Positions 34,858 to 45,636 of a DNA stretch of 64,000 nt are shown in pieces. This DNA comes from an uncultured Stenotrophomonas sp. (lineage in GTDB: Bacteria > Pseudomonadota > Gammaproteobacteria > Xanthomonadales > Xanthomonadaceae). Below the pieces are notes generated by a model that saw nothing but the letters and a program-made list of their open reading frames with translations, was not told the origin of the DNA and did no database searches. Location: positions 62,001-126,000 of the forward strand of contig CAJYNG010000017.1 in the NCBI GenBank assembly GCA_913775725.1, read 5' to 3'. The stretch's first letter is position 1. Each line of letters begins with the position of its first letter. A program made the translations under genes and the position numbers.

Positions 34858-35825
34858 AACTGGCGTTCCGGCAGCATGCCGATATCCTGCATCCAGCGCT
34901 CAGCCAGCCGCGGCCACGCAGTGACCGGTGCATCCTTCATGCGCAGACCGAACGCATGGCCGCCGCGGGCGAACAGATGCATCTCGACGGGCACGCCTGC
35001 ATCGATCAGCGCCTGGTAGTAGGCGAGTGATTCGCGCACGTCATCGGTGCGATCATCGGTGGCCTGTGCAATGAACGTCGGCGGCACCGCGTCATCCACG
35101 ACGATGTCCCTGACCAGCGAGAGCCCCTTGCCATGCCCGGCCCACAGATGGCCGGAGTACATCACCATCGCGAAATCCGGGCGGCTGGACTGTGAGTCGG
35201 CCGCGTCGACCGCCGCGTAGCTACGGCGTGCGTGCGTGCTCAATCCCGCCACCACGTGACCGCCGGCCGAGAAACCGATCACCCCCACCCGCTTCGGGTC
35301 GATATTCCAGCGTTGCGCCTGCAAGCGCAGCAGCCCCATTGCACGTTGCGCGTCCTGCAAAGCCATCGGCACCGTCGGATTGTCGCGACAGTTGCAGTCG
35401 GGATCCCAGCTGGGCCCGGACGCCGGCACGCGGTACTTCAGCAGTGCGCAGGTGATGCCCTGCGCGTTCAACCAATCGCAGATTTCACTGCCTTCCAGGT
35501 CCATCGCCAACACCCGGTAACCACCTCCGGGTACCACCATCACCGCGGTGCCATTGGCCGGTCCCTTCGGCGGAAACACGGTGAGCGTCGGCACAGCCAC
35601 GTTCTGCAACATCATCCAGCGTTCTCCGCTGGCCTTGGAGGTTGCTTCACTGATCTGCTCGGGACCTTTCAGTTTTGGTGGCGCCTTCACCTTGCCCTCC
35701 GGCCACAGCGGCAGCTCGGTGGTGGCCTGCGGCGGCTGCCAGGTCGGTGGTGCTGCGTTCGCTTCAGCGAACGGCAACATCGCAAGCAGCAGAGAACCCA
35801 GGGACAGGAGTGCGCGCACGATCAA
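34854..35825 (-). CDS. Secreted alpha/beta hydrolase (esterase/lipase type)
   Basis: 323 aa with a signal peptide (MIVRALLSLGSLLLAMLPFAEANA, cleavage about residue 24). The alpha/beta-hydrolase residues are visible: oxyanion-region VVPGGGYRV, nucleophile Ser186 in GFSAGGH, acid Asp257 or Asp258 in QATDDRTDD, and His290 in RGGHAFGL. This layout matches acetyl-esterase/xylan-esterase-like enzymes (BD-FAE/Aes group) and resembles those exported to the periplasm to deacetylate sugars. Its TAG stop belongs to the GTAG repeat, and another GTAG pair lies just upstream of its start. Confidence 0.88.
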   Translation of the reverse strand: MIVRALLSLGSLLLAMLPFAEANAAPPTWQPPQATTELPLWPEGKVKAPPKLKGPEQISEATSKASGERWMMLQNVAVPTLTVFPPKGPANGTAVMVVPGGGYRVLAMDLEGSEICDWLNAQGITCALLKYRVPASGPSWDPDCNCRDNPTVPMALQDAQRAMGLLRLQAQRWNIDPKRVGVIGFSAGGHVVAGLSTHARRSYAAVDAADSQSSRPDFAMVMYSGHLWAGHGKGLSLVRDIVVDDAVPPTFIAQATDDRTDDVRESLAYYQALIDAGVPVEMHLFARGGHAFGLRMKDAPVTAWPRLAERWMQDIGMLPERQL

Positions 35826-35849
35826 CTTCCGTGGTTGGAGCAGCAGATT

Positions 35850-35907
35850 GTAGAGCCGAGCCCATGCTCGGCTGCATCCTCGAAGCCGAGCATGGGCTTG
35901 GCTCTAC
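35850..35907. repeat. SMAG-like GTAG inverted pair
   Basis: GTAGAGCCGAGCCCATGCTCGGC from 35850 and the near-complement ending GGCTCTAC at 35907. It lies between the esterase start and the tRNA-Asn terminator. Confidence 0.9.
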
Positions 35908-35915
35908 AACACGGC

Positions 35916-35948
35916 AAAAAAAAGACCTGCATCTTGCGATGCAGGTCT
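35916..35948 (-). terminator. Rho-independent terminator of tRNA-Asn
   Basis: Stem AGACCTGCATC (35923-35933) with GATGCAGGTCT (35938-35948), loop TTGC. On the minus strand it is followed by eight T. Confidence 0.95.
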
Positions 35949-35956
35949 CTTCAATG

Positions 35957-36033
35957 TGGCGCCCGAAGTTGGACTCGAACCAACGACCCCCTGATTAACA
36001 GTCAAGTGCTCTAACCGGCTGAGCTATTCGGGC
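35957..36033 (-). tRNA. tRNA-Asn (anticodon GTT)
   Basis: 77 nt including an encoded CCA. Acceptor GCCCGAA pairs with TTCGGGC, discriminator G. The D arm has AGCTCAG...TTAGAGC, the anticodon loop is CTGTTAA (GTT), and the T arm contains GGTTCGAGTCC. It is the last gene of the leuS-rlmH minus-strand block or an independent unit; its own terminator follows. Confidence 0.97.
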
Positions 36034-36055
36034 AGACGACTAGTATAACCACTCT

Positions 36056-36526
36056 TCACGCGCGATGGTAGGGGTGATTGGCAATCATTGCGGCAGCGCG
36101 ATACAGCTGCTCGGCCACCACCAGGCGCACCAGCATGTGCGGCAGCGTCAGCGGTCCAATCGACCACTTCTCATCGGCCAGCGCGGAAACCTCCGGCGAA
36201 TGTCCTTCCGGGCCACCGATCAGGAACGCCAGGTCCCGGCCCTGCCCGCGCCAATGTTCCAGGCGCTGTGCCAGCTGTTCGGAACTGAGCTGGCGGCCCG
36301 GCACATCCAGGGCCACCACATAGGCATTCTTCGGCAGCGCAGCGATGACCCGCTTGCCTTCATCTTCGGTGGCGCGGCGCGGATCGCGGCCCTTGCCACG
36401 CAGGCCGGGCTCGATTTCCACCAGTTCGAACGGCAGCCAATGCGACAGCCGCTTCTGGTATTCGGCGAACCCCTGCGCGACCCAGCTGGGCGCGCGTTCA
36501 CCGGTGGCGATCAGGCGGGCTTTCAT
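36056..36526 (-). CDS. rlmH: 23S rRNA (pseudouridine1915-N3)-methyltransferase
   Basis: 156 aa from ATG 36526 (MKARLIATGERAPSWV). A small SPOUT enzyme that methylates pseudouridine 1915 in helix 69 of 23S rRNA on 70S ribosomes. Seen: EIEPGLRGKGRDPRRATEDEG, KNAYVVALDVPGRQLSSEQLA, the knot FLIGGPEGHSPEV and SIGPLTLPHMLVRLVVAEQLYRAAAMIANHPYHR. It follows rsfS, the conserved rsfS-rlmH order. Confidence 0.96.
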   Translation of the reverse strand: MKARLIATGERAPSWVAQGFAEYQKRLSHWLPFELVEIEPGLRGKGRDPRRATEDEGKRVIAALPKNAYVVALDVPGRQLSSEQLAQRLEHWRGQGRDLAFLIGGPEGHSPEVSALADEKWSIGPLTLPHMLVRLVVAEQLYRAAAMIANHPYHRA

Positions 36527-36544
36527 CAACGGTCCTCCAAAACG

Positions 36545-36569
36545 TCGACGGCGCCATCGGCGCCGTCGA
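36545..36569. other. Perfect 11-bp hairpin between rsfS and rlmH
   Basis: TCGACGGCGCC (36545-36555), loop ATC, complement 36559-36569. No T tract on either strand; it may be an mRNA stability or processing element. Confidence 0.55.
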
Positions 36570-36590
36570 AGGGATGCATCAACGCGTGGC

Positions 36591-37001
36591 TCAGGCCACT
36601 TCGTCGTCGCTGGACGGCGGCTGGTCGCCGACGGTCCACAGGCGCTCGAGGGCGTAGAACTCACGCACGCGCGGCAGCATCACGTGGACGATCACGTCGC
36701 CCAGATCGACCAGCACCCACTCGGCTTCGCGCTCGCCTTCCACGCCCAGCGGCATCACATCGATGTTCTTGGCGAAACGCACCACTTCATCGGCAATCGA
36801 CTTGACGTGGCGGGTAGAGGTACCCGAAACGACGATCATGTAGTCGGCAACGCTGGACCGGCCGCGCACGTCGATCTCGACCAGGTCCTTGGCCTTCAGG
36901 TCTTCGGTGGCTTGGCGGACGCTGGCCAGCAGTTCCGGCACGGAAGGCGGCGGGCTGGGCAGATCGACCTTGATGGTCTGGGGCTGGGTCTGGTTGCTCA
37001 A
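36591..37001 (-). CDS. rsfS: Ribosome silencing factor
   Basis: 136 aa from a TTG start at 37001. RsfS binds L14 on the 50S subunit and blocks joining with 30S in slow growth. Seen: KDLVEIDVRGRSSVADYMIVVSGTSTRHVKSIADEVV, and EAEWVLVDLGDVIVHVMLPRVREFYALERLW, family hallmarks. It is downstream of nadD in the usual nadD-rsfS-rlmH order. A perfect TATAAT (minus strand, 37036-37031) lies about 30 bases before the start. Confidence 0.95.
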   Translation of the reverse strand: MSNQTQPQTIKVDLPSPPPSVPELLASVRQATEDLKAKDLVEIDVRGRSSVADYMIVVSGTSTRHVKSIADEVVRFAKNIDVMPLGVEGEREAEWVLVDLGDVIVHVMLPRVREFYALERLWTVGDQPPSSDDEVA

Positions 37002-37030
37002 AGTGGATCGACTCGATAAACGTGGGGGCG

Positions 37031-37036
37031 ATTATA
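37031..37036 (-). promoter_or_regulatory. TATAAT box upstream of rsfS
   Basis: A consensus -10 hexamer on the minus strand between nadD and rsfS. I found no matching -35 at 16-18 bases, so an internal promoter is only a possibility. Confidence 0.35.
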
Positions 37037-37059
37037 CGGGGATGGCGCCGCTGCGCCAT

Positions 37060-37725
37060 TCACGGCCTGGCCGGGCGGTACAGCCCGTGTGCAGCCACAT
37101 AGTCGGCCACGGCCGGCGGCAGCAGTGCGCGCCAGGGGCCGCCGGAGGCGATCTGTGAGCGCACGGCGCTGGCCGATTCCTCGCGCAGCGGGTGGTGCAG
37201 GCGCAGGATGCGCCCGGCAGGGCTGGCGAACAGGGCCTGTTCGTTGTCGGCCCAGCGCCCTTCCAGCGCGCGGCCCAGCTCGCCATCGAGCGAGGCCCGC
37301 AGCGGGCTGCCCGGCCGTTCAGCCACAACGAAATGAGCCAGGCCGAACAGCGCCTCCCATTCGTGCCAGCTGGACAGGCCCAGCAGGCTGTCGGCGCCGA
37401 CCAGCCAGGCCAGTGGCCGGCTCGGGCCGAGTTCGCCACGCAGTTCGCGCAGGGTATCGACGGTATAGGAAGGACGACCGGGATAGCGGGCTGCGCGGTC
37501 CAGCTCGCGCCGGTCCAGCAGCAGGCCGGGTTCGTCGCCGATGGCCAGAGACAGCATGCTGCAACGCTGCTCGGCAGTGGCACCGGGCACCGCTCGGTGC
37601 GGCGGGTCGGCCGCCGGCAGCATGCGTACGGCAACCTGCAGTTCGTCACGGGCAGCCCGCGCGATCGCCAGGTGCCCGAGGTGCACCGGATCGAAGGTGC
37701 CCCCATAATAGATCCGCAGGCTCAT
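37060..37725 (-). CDS. nadD: Nicotinate-nucleotide adenylyltransferase
   Basis: 221 aa. It converts NaMN and ATP to deamido-NAD. The nucleotidyltransferase motif GGTFDPVHLGH is at residues 8-18; LPAADPPHR, MLSLAIGDEPG, SYTVDTLRELR, WLVGADSLLGLSSWHEWE and the end-motif VRSQIASGG...LLPPAVADYVAAHGLY follow. It lies 3 bases after holA, so they are co-transcribed. Confidence 0.96.
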   Translation of the reverse strand: MSLRIYYGGTFDPVHLGHLAIARAARDELQVAVRMLPAADPPHRAVPGATAEQRCSMLSLAIGDEPGLLLDRRELDRAARYPGRPSYTVDTLRELRGELGPSRPLAWLVGADSLLGLSSWHEWEALFGLAHFVVAERPGSPLRASLDGELGRALEGRWADNEQALFASPAGRILRLHHPLREESASAVRSQIASGGPWRALLPPAVADYVAAHGLYRPARP

Positions 37726-37728
37726 TGC

Positions 37729-38766
37729 TCAGGCCCGCGCCAGCAGGCGCACGGCACGCGGTTCGGCCACGGCCACCAGCAGGCGCTCCAGTGCCAGCCA
37801 AGCATCGCCGTCGGCCCGCCCCTTGGCGATGCGGTCGACCAGGCCCGCTTCGGCCACGAAGCGCTCCCAGCGTTTGCCTTCCGGGTGCCGCTGCAGCGCG
37901 CGCTTGTACGGCGCCTGCCGCGATTCCCAGATGCCACGCGATTTCATTTCGGCGGCCAGATTGCCGCCGCGTGCCTGCACCCGGGCCAGGCCGGCGCCGG
38001 CCAGCAGCTCGCGGATCACCATCGGCATCAGCGCGGCCACCGCCTCGCCCTCACCACGCAGGCCAGCCAGCATGCGCAACACCGCCGGTGGCTGGCCCGA
38101 GAACGTCGCCTCCAGCAGACGGAATACGTCATAGCGGGCCGCGTCGGCCACCAGCGATTCCATCCGTTCCACGTCCAGCGGCTGGCCATCGGCCAGCAGC
38201 GCCAGCTTGTCGATTTCCTGGGCAGCGGCCAGCAGATTACCTTCCACCCGCTCGGCCAGGCGCTGCACCGCGGCCGGATCGGCGCGCAGGCCCTTGCCGC
38301 GCAGGCGGCGCTCGATCCAGTCCGGCAGTTCGTGCGGCTTGATCGCCCACGCCACCGACAGCACGCCGATGCGGTTGACCGCCTCGGCCCACTTGCCGTG
38401 ATGGGCCTTGCTCCATTCGTTGGCAGTGATCATCAGCACCACGTCCGGCGCCGGGTTGGCGCAGAACTGGCTGATCACCTCTGCGCCGTCCTTGCCCGGC
38501 TTGCCGCTGGGCAGGCGCACCTCAACCAGGCGGCGGGCGCTGAACAGGCTGGGCGCATTGAAGCTGGCGTCGAGCTGGTTCCAGTCGAAATCGCGGCCAT
38601 CGGCGTCGAACACCTCGCGCTCGCCAATACCGGCGGCACGCGCGCGTGCACGAATGGCGTCGGCCGCCTCCAGCACGCGCAGGGTTTCCGGGCCGGCAAT
38701 CAGATAGACCGGCGCCAGCGCGGTATCAGCGCTCTGGCCGGCCAGCTGCTCCGGACGCAGTTCCAT
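37729..38766 (-). CDS. holA: DNA polymerase III subunit delta
   Basis: 345 aa. HolA opens the sliding clamp within the clamp-loader complex. Seen: N-terminal MELRPEQLAGQ, VYLIAGPETLRVLEAADAIRARAR, DFDWNQLDASFNAPSLFSARRLVEVRLPSGKPGKDGAE and DPAAVQRLAERVEGNLLAAAQEIDKLALL, the domain order of delta. It sits between lptE and nadD, the common gamma-proteobacterial order. Confidence 0.95.
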   Translation of the reverse strand: MELRPEQLAGQSADTALAPVYLIAGPETLRVLEAADAIRARARAAGIGEREVFDADGRDFDWNQLDASFNAPSLFSARRLVEVRLPSGKPGKDGAEVISQFCANPAPDVVLMITANEWSKAHHGKWAEAVNRIGVLSVAWAIKPHELPDWIERRLRGKGLRADPAAVQRLAERVEGNLLAAAQEIDKLALLADGQPLDVERMESLVADAARYDVFRLLEATFSGQPPAVLRMLAGLRGEGEAVAALMPMVIRELLAGAGLARVQARGGNLAAEMKSRGIWESRQAPYKRALQRHPEGKRWERFVAEAGLVDRIAKGRADGDAWLALERLLVAVAEPRAVRLLARA

Positions 38767-38775
38767 CGCCGCGGC

Positions 38776-39360
38776 TCAGTGCTTGGCTGCGGGGACCGGC
38801 TCGGCCGGCACCGCACCATCGACCGGCTTGGCCTTCGGTGCCGACAGGCTGCCGCCCTTCTCGATCTCGGCACGGACCACGCTGTCGATGCGACGGATGA
38901 TCGACGCCGACATCTCCCGGCGCAGCTCATCGGCCAGGATCTCGCGTTCGGTGGTGGTACCGGTGGCGTCGGTCGGCGGCGACACGTAGTCACGCGAGAG
39001 CTCGATCACCTGCTGCGGCACCAGCTCGCTGCCATCCTCGCGACGGAAGATGAAGATCACCGCATAGCGCAGGCTGTATTCCTGCGCACGGCCCTGCGAG
39101 TCGATGGCGATCGGCAGGTCGCCCCAGCGTTCGGACAGCACCTGCAGCTGGGTACTGGGTTCCTTGCTGTCCTCATCGGCCAGCTTGGCGCCGGACGCCA
39201 GCAGGCTGCGGTTGAGCAGCTTGACCAGTTCGCTGTACGGCGCGGTGGAGACCACCTTCACCGGCGCCGTATCGGTCGGCAGCATCAGCTTGTTGCGCAG
39301 ATGGAAGCCGCAGCCGGCAAGGCCGAGGGCAAGAACGAGGGCAAGCAGGATTCGGGTCAT
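38776..39360 (-). CDS. lptE: LPS-assembly lipoprotein LptE
   Basis: 194 aa from ATG 39360. MTRILLALVLALGLAGC has a clear lipobox (LAGC, Cys17), then GFHLRNKLMLP, the LptE start. LptE plugs the LptD barrel at the outer membrane for LPS insertion. The C-terminus is Ala/Pro-rich. It lies between leuS and holA (10 bases before holA), the standard leuS-lptE-holA order; ATG 39390 would spoil the signal peptide. Confidence 0.95.
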   Translation of the reverse strand: MTRILLALVLALGLAGCGFHLRNKLMLPTDTAPVKVVSTAPYSELVKLLNRSLLASGAKLADEDSKEPSTQLQVLSERWGDLPIAIDSQGRAQEYSLRYAVIFIFRREDGSELVPQQVIELSRDYVSPPTDATGTTTEREILADELRREMSASIIRRIDSVVRAEIEKGGSLSAPKAKPVDGAVPAEPVPAAKH

Positions 39361-39421
39361 GGAGACAGTCTGGCGGAGCCGGGCGATCACGGCAACACAC
39401 AGCGTGCCCGAAGCCGCGTGA

Positions 39422-39484
39422 ATGCAGGGCCATCATGCACATGGCCCTGCATCGGAAAGGCACCGGCCACCATGCGGGTGGCCG
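39422..39484. other. Two perfect hairpins between leuS and lptE
   Basis: ATGCAGGGCCAT (39422-39433) pairs with 39441-39452; CGGCCACC (39464-39471) pairs with the GGTGGCCG ending 39484 after loop ATGC(G). Neither has a T run, so partial termination or mRNA stabilisation downstream of leuS is more likely than full termination. Confidence 0.55.
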
Positions 39485-39496
39485 ATGTGGGGTACA

Positions 39497-42244
<2,748 letters not shown>

Positions 42245-42847
42245 TCAGCGCTGTCGCGACAGCGGCAGGGCCAGTGCCAGCCAGACGGCCCAGCAGGCGA
42301 AGGCAAGACGCTGTGCCAGCGGTGCCGGCAACACGCCCTGCAGGGCAAAGGCCGCCAGCGCGGCCAGCACGCCACAGGCAACCGCCACCCCGCCCAGGGC
42401 GCGGCCGCGCGCCTGGCGCAACTGGGAGATGCCCAGCAACAGGGTGCCGGCGACGAAGCCCAGCACCCAGACCATCCAGGCGCTGGCATGCAGCTGGCTG
42501 GCCGGCCCGTGCAGGTCATCCACATCCAGCGGCAGCAGCCCCATCGCGGCGAAGGCCAGCCCGCCCAACAGCAGCATCTGGCTGCCCACCCGCGGCGCCC
42601 AGCCAGCGCTGGCCGGCAGCCGCCGGCGCAGGCATTCGGCCACCACCACCGCCAGCAGGCCCGGCAGCACGAAGCCCAGCAGATTGAAGGCCAGCGCGTG
42701 CGGCACGCCCTGCGCACCCAGCAGGGCCACCGGGTGCCGCGCCTGTGCATAACCTTCCAGGCCGGAGCCGAAGCCCAGCACCGCCAGCACGAACAGCAGC
42801 GCGGCGATCAGCCCGGACAGGCGCAACAGCGGGGACAATGACGACAT
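42245..42847 (-). CDS. DUF998-type membrane protein
   Basis: 200 aa from ATG 42847 (MSSLSPLLRLSGLIAALLFV). Six predicted TM helices with the DUF998 pattern: VPHALAFNLLGFVLPGLLAVVVAE, LGGLAFAAMGLLPLDVDDLHGPASQLHASAWMVW, and a C-terminal helix pair. Function of the family is unknown. It is 105 bases upstream of leuS on the same strand and divergent from ybbN. Confidence 0.8.
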   Translation of the reverse strand: MSSLSPLLRLSGLIAALLFVLAVLGFGSGLEGYAQARHPVALLGAQGVPHALAFNLLGFVLPGLLAVVVAECLRRRLPASAGWAPRVGSQMLLLGGLAFAAMGLLPLDVDDLHGPASQLHASAWMVWVLGFVAGTLLLGISQLRQARGRALGGVAVACGVLAALAAFALQGVLPAPLAQRLAFACWAVWLALALPLSRQR

Positions 42848-42949
42848 GCAGGCTCCGGAACAGCGGCGACAGGAAGGCCGCATTGTCGGGTATTTGCCGC
42901 AGCGCGGGTTGAGACCGACAACGATCGTCACCATAGAATCGGTCTCCTG

Positions 42950-43828
42950 ATGCCAAACGATGCTTCTCCCATGACCGAGACGACCTACGTATTCGACGCC
43001 ACCACTGCGACCTTCGAGGCCGAAGTCCTGCAGAAGTCGCTGCAGACGCCGGTGCTGGTCGACTTCTGGGCCACCTGGTGCGGGCCGTGCAAGACCCTCG
43101 GCCCGATGCTGGAAAAGCTGGCCGCCGAATACAACGGCGCCTTCGAGCTGGCCAAGGTCGACGTCGACGCCGAACAGCAGATCGCTGCGGCCTTCCAGAT
43201 CCGCTCGGTACCGACCGTATTTCTGGTCAAGGGCGGCCAGCTGGTGGATGGCTTCCCGGGGGCCATCCCGGAAGGTCAGCTGCGTGAATTCCTGGCCCAG
43301 CACGGCATCGTGCCGGCCGACATCGGCGACGCTGCTGCCGAGGACGAGGCACCGCTGGACCCGCAGGCACAGGTAGATGTGCTGCGCGCACAGATCGCCG
43401 CCGAGCCGGACAAGGATGAGCTGAAGCTCGACCTGGCCCTGGCCCTGCTGCAGATCGGCGGCGTGGACGAAGCCGGCACGCTGATCGACGGCCTGCCCGC
43501 CAATCTCGCCACCGACGACCGTGCCGTGCGCGCCCGTGCCCGCCTGTCCTTCGCCGCCGCACTGAAGGACGCACCCGCGGCCGAAGTGCTGGACGCGCGC
43601 ATTGCCGCCGACGGCAAGGACCTCAAGGCCCGTCACCTGCGCGGCGTGCAGCTGCTGCTGGGCGGCCACGATGAGGCCGCACTTGCCCAGTTCCTGGAAA
43701 TGCTGCGGATCGACCGCGCCTTCGAGGAAGGGCTGCCGCGCAAGGCCCTGATCGACGCCTTCAATGTGATCTCCGACGAGGACCTGGTTGGCCAGTACCG
43801 CCGCCGGATGGCCTCCCTGCTGTTCTGA
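42950..43828 (+). CDS. ybbN: Thioredoxin-fold co-chaperone YbbN/CnoX-like
   Basis: 292 aa. The thioredoxin domain (about residues 8-120) has an intact WCGPC (43-47) and the cis-Pro motif RSVPTVFLVKGGQLVDGFPGA. The rest is TPR-like (LKLDLALALLQIGGVDEAGTLIDGLP, LLLGGHDEAALAQFLEMLRIDR, KALIDAFNVISDEDLVGQYRRRMASLLF), the YbbN/CnoX architecture. CnoX protects clients from oxidation and delivers them to GroEL and DnaK. E. coli CnoX lacks the full CxxC, so this one may be redox-active. ATG 42971 is an alternative start. Confidence 0.92.
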   Translation: MPNDASPMTETTYVFDATTATFEAEVLQKSLQTPVLVDFWATWCGPCKTLGPMLEKLAAEYNGAFELAKVDVDAEQQIAAAFQIRSVPTVFLVKGGQLVDGFPGAIPEGQLREFLAQHGIVPADIGDAAAEDEAPLDPQAQVDVLRAQIAAEPDKDELKLDLALALLQIGGVDEAGTLIDGLPANLATDDRAVRARARLSFAAALKDAPAAEVLDARIAADGKDLKARHLRGVQLLLGGHDEAALAQFLEMLRIDRAFEEGLPRKALIDAFNVISDEDLVGQYRRRMASLLF

Positions 43829-43980
43829 ACGGGAACGCACTTCGTTCAGAATCCCTGCACTGAACGCGGGCAATAATGCGCGGGATGGCGGCCGTTCGGC
43901 CGCCACGATCCGTTCGGGGGGATGAGGTCGGGGCCATGGGGTCTTGCAGCTGCACCCCCGTTTTGCCGGGATTGCAAACT

Positions 43981-45636
43981 GTGACCTTCGTCCGCTCGCT
44001 GTCGTTCGCCATGCGCTTCCAGGGCATCCTGCTCTGTGCCCTCCTCCTGCTGCCGACCGTGGCCGCCGCCCAGGACTGGAACTACCGGGTCCGTCCCGGC
44101 GATACCCTGTGGGATCTGGGCAGCCTGTACCTGAAACCATCGGTACGCTGGCAGCAGCTGCAGCAGCACAACCGCATCGACAATCCTTACCAGTTGCCTC
44201 CCGGCCAGCTGCTGCGCTTCCCGATCAGCTGGCTGCGCATCGAGCCTGCGCCGGCCCGCGTGCTGTCGGTGCGCGGCAAGGTCGAACTGTCCGGCGCCGA
44301 TGGCAGTGCCACCCGCGCCATCCTGGCCGGCGAGCAGCTACACATCGGTGACACCGTGCAGACCGAGGGCGAATCCAGCATCACCCTCGAATTCGCCGAC
44401 GCCTCCCGGCTGCAGCTGCGCGAGTACTCCCGCCTGCGGCTGGACCAGCTCAGCCGTTATGGCCATACCGGCATGGTCGATACCCGCCTGCGCCTGCAGC
44501 AGGGCCGTGCCAGCAACCGGGTGACGCCCGCCCGCGGCCCGGCGTCCCGCTACATCATCGATGCCCCCACCGCGACCAGCAGCGTGCGCGGCACCGTGTT
44601 CCGGGTCAGCGCCGGTGACACCGGCCACGTGGCTGCCACCGAAGTTCTGCAGGGCAAGGTGCAGGTCGGCAACACCCACGGCAGGCGACTGGTCCAGCCT
44701 GGACAGGCCAGCCTTAGCAACAGCGCAGACGCCGCACCGGGCGCCGTCTCCGCCCTTCTTCCAGCGCCGCAGCTGCGCAGCGACGACGTGCGCCTGGCGC
44801 CCCTGCCGACCCTGCTCGCCTGGGACCCCGTCGACGGCGCCGCGCGCTACCGTGTGGAAGTGGTGCAGGCAGCGACGCCGGAAATCCTGCTGTTTGCCGC
44901 TACCACCGAAGACACCCGCCTGGCCATCGGCGACCTGCCGCCCGGTCAGCTCCGCATGCTGTTGCGCGCCGTCGACGCGCAGGGCGTGGAAGGCCTGGAT
45001 GCCAGCGCTGATTTCGAACTCAGCGACCAGCCGCCACCACCGCTGACGGTGGCCCCGCTGCATGGGCAGACGATCAACAGCGACCGGCCGCGTTTCCGTT
45101 GGAGCCAGGCCCCCGGCGCACGCAGCAGCGTGCTGCAGATCGCCGCCGAGCCGAGCTTCGTGCAGCCGCTGCAGGAACAGACGACCCAAGGCACCGACCT
45201 GCGCCTGGCGCAGCCGCTGCCGCCCGGCGAGTACTTCTGGCGGGTGGCGTCGCGCGATGGCAACGGCCACCAGGGCCGCTACGGCCAGGCCCTGCCCCTC
45301 CAACTGAGCAATGAACCGGTCGACCCTGCCCTGCAGCCGCCTGAAGCCGCGCATGGCGAGCTGACCCTGCGCTGGCAGGCCGGCAGCGAAGGCCAGCAGT
45401 ACCGGGTGCAGGTGGACCGTCGTGGCGACTTCAAGGCCCCCCTGGTCGATGAGACGGTTGCCGAGCCGCAGGTCAGCTTCAAGCGGCCGTGGAGCGGCAC
45501 CCTGCACGTACGCGTGCAGTACATCGACGATGACGGTCATGCCGGCGAGTACTCGCCGGCGCAGCAGATCAAGCTGCCGTGCCGCCTGTGCTACGGCGCC
45601 GGCGGCGGCGCCCTGCTGCTGTGGCTGTTGTTATGA
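43981..45636 (+). CDS. LysM- and FecR-domain envelope protein
   Basis: 551 aa from GTG 43981 (an ATG at 44011 is also possible). Signal-peptide-like GILLCALLLLPTVAAAQ, then a LysM domain (YRVRPGDTLWDLGSLYLKPSVRWQQLQQHNRIDNPYQLPPGQLL, about 35-80), then a FecR-type domain (RVLSVRGKVELSG...LAGEQLHIGDTVQTEGESSITLEFADASRLQL...YIIDAPTATSSVRGTVFRVS), then two or three fibronectin-like repeats (RFRWSQAPGARSSVLQIA, LTLRWQAGSEGQQYRVQVD) and a C-terminal hydrophobic GGGALLLWLLL. LysM binds peptidoglycan; the tail may anchor it. The stop overlaps the next start by 4 bases, tying it to the cyclase. Confidence 0.85.
   Translation: MTFVRSLSFAMRFQGILLCALLLLPTVAAAQDWNYRVRPGDTLWDLGSLYLKPSVRWQQLQQHNRIDNPYQLPPGQLLRFPISWLRIEPAPARVLSVRGKVELSGADGSATRAILAGEQLHIGDTVQTEGESSITLEFADASRLQLREYSRLRLDQLSRYGHTGMVDTRLRLQQGRASNRVTPARGPASRYIIDAPTATSSVRGTVFRVSAGDTGHVAATEVLQGKVQVGNTHGRRLVQPGQASLSNSADAAPGAVSALLPAPQLRSDDVRLAPLPTLLAWDPVDGAARYRVEVVQAATPEILLFAATTEDTRLAIGDLPPGQLRMLLRAVDAQGVEGLDASADFELSDQPPPPLTVAPLHGQTINSDRPRFRWSQAPGARSSVLQIAAEPSFVQPLQEQTTQGTDLRLAQPLPPGEYFWRVASRDGNGHQGRYGQALPLQLSNEPVDPALQPPEAAHGELTLRWQAGSEGQQYRVQVDRRGDFKAPLVDETVAEPQVSFKRPWSGTLHVRVQYIDDDGHAGEYSPAQQIKLPCRLCYGAGGGALLLWLLL

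Noticed and set aside
35957-36033. tRNA-Asn as an integration site for a genomic island
   Set aside because: No integrase gene or direct repeat of the tRNA 3' end is seen nearby; the neighbours are a secreted esterase gene and housekeeping genes.
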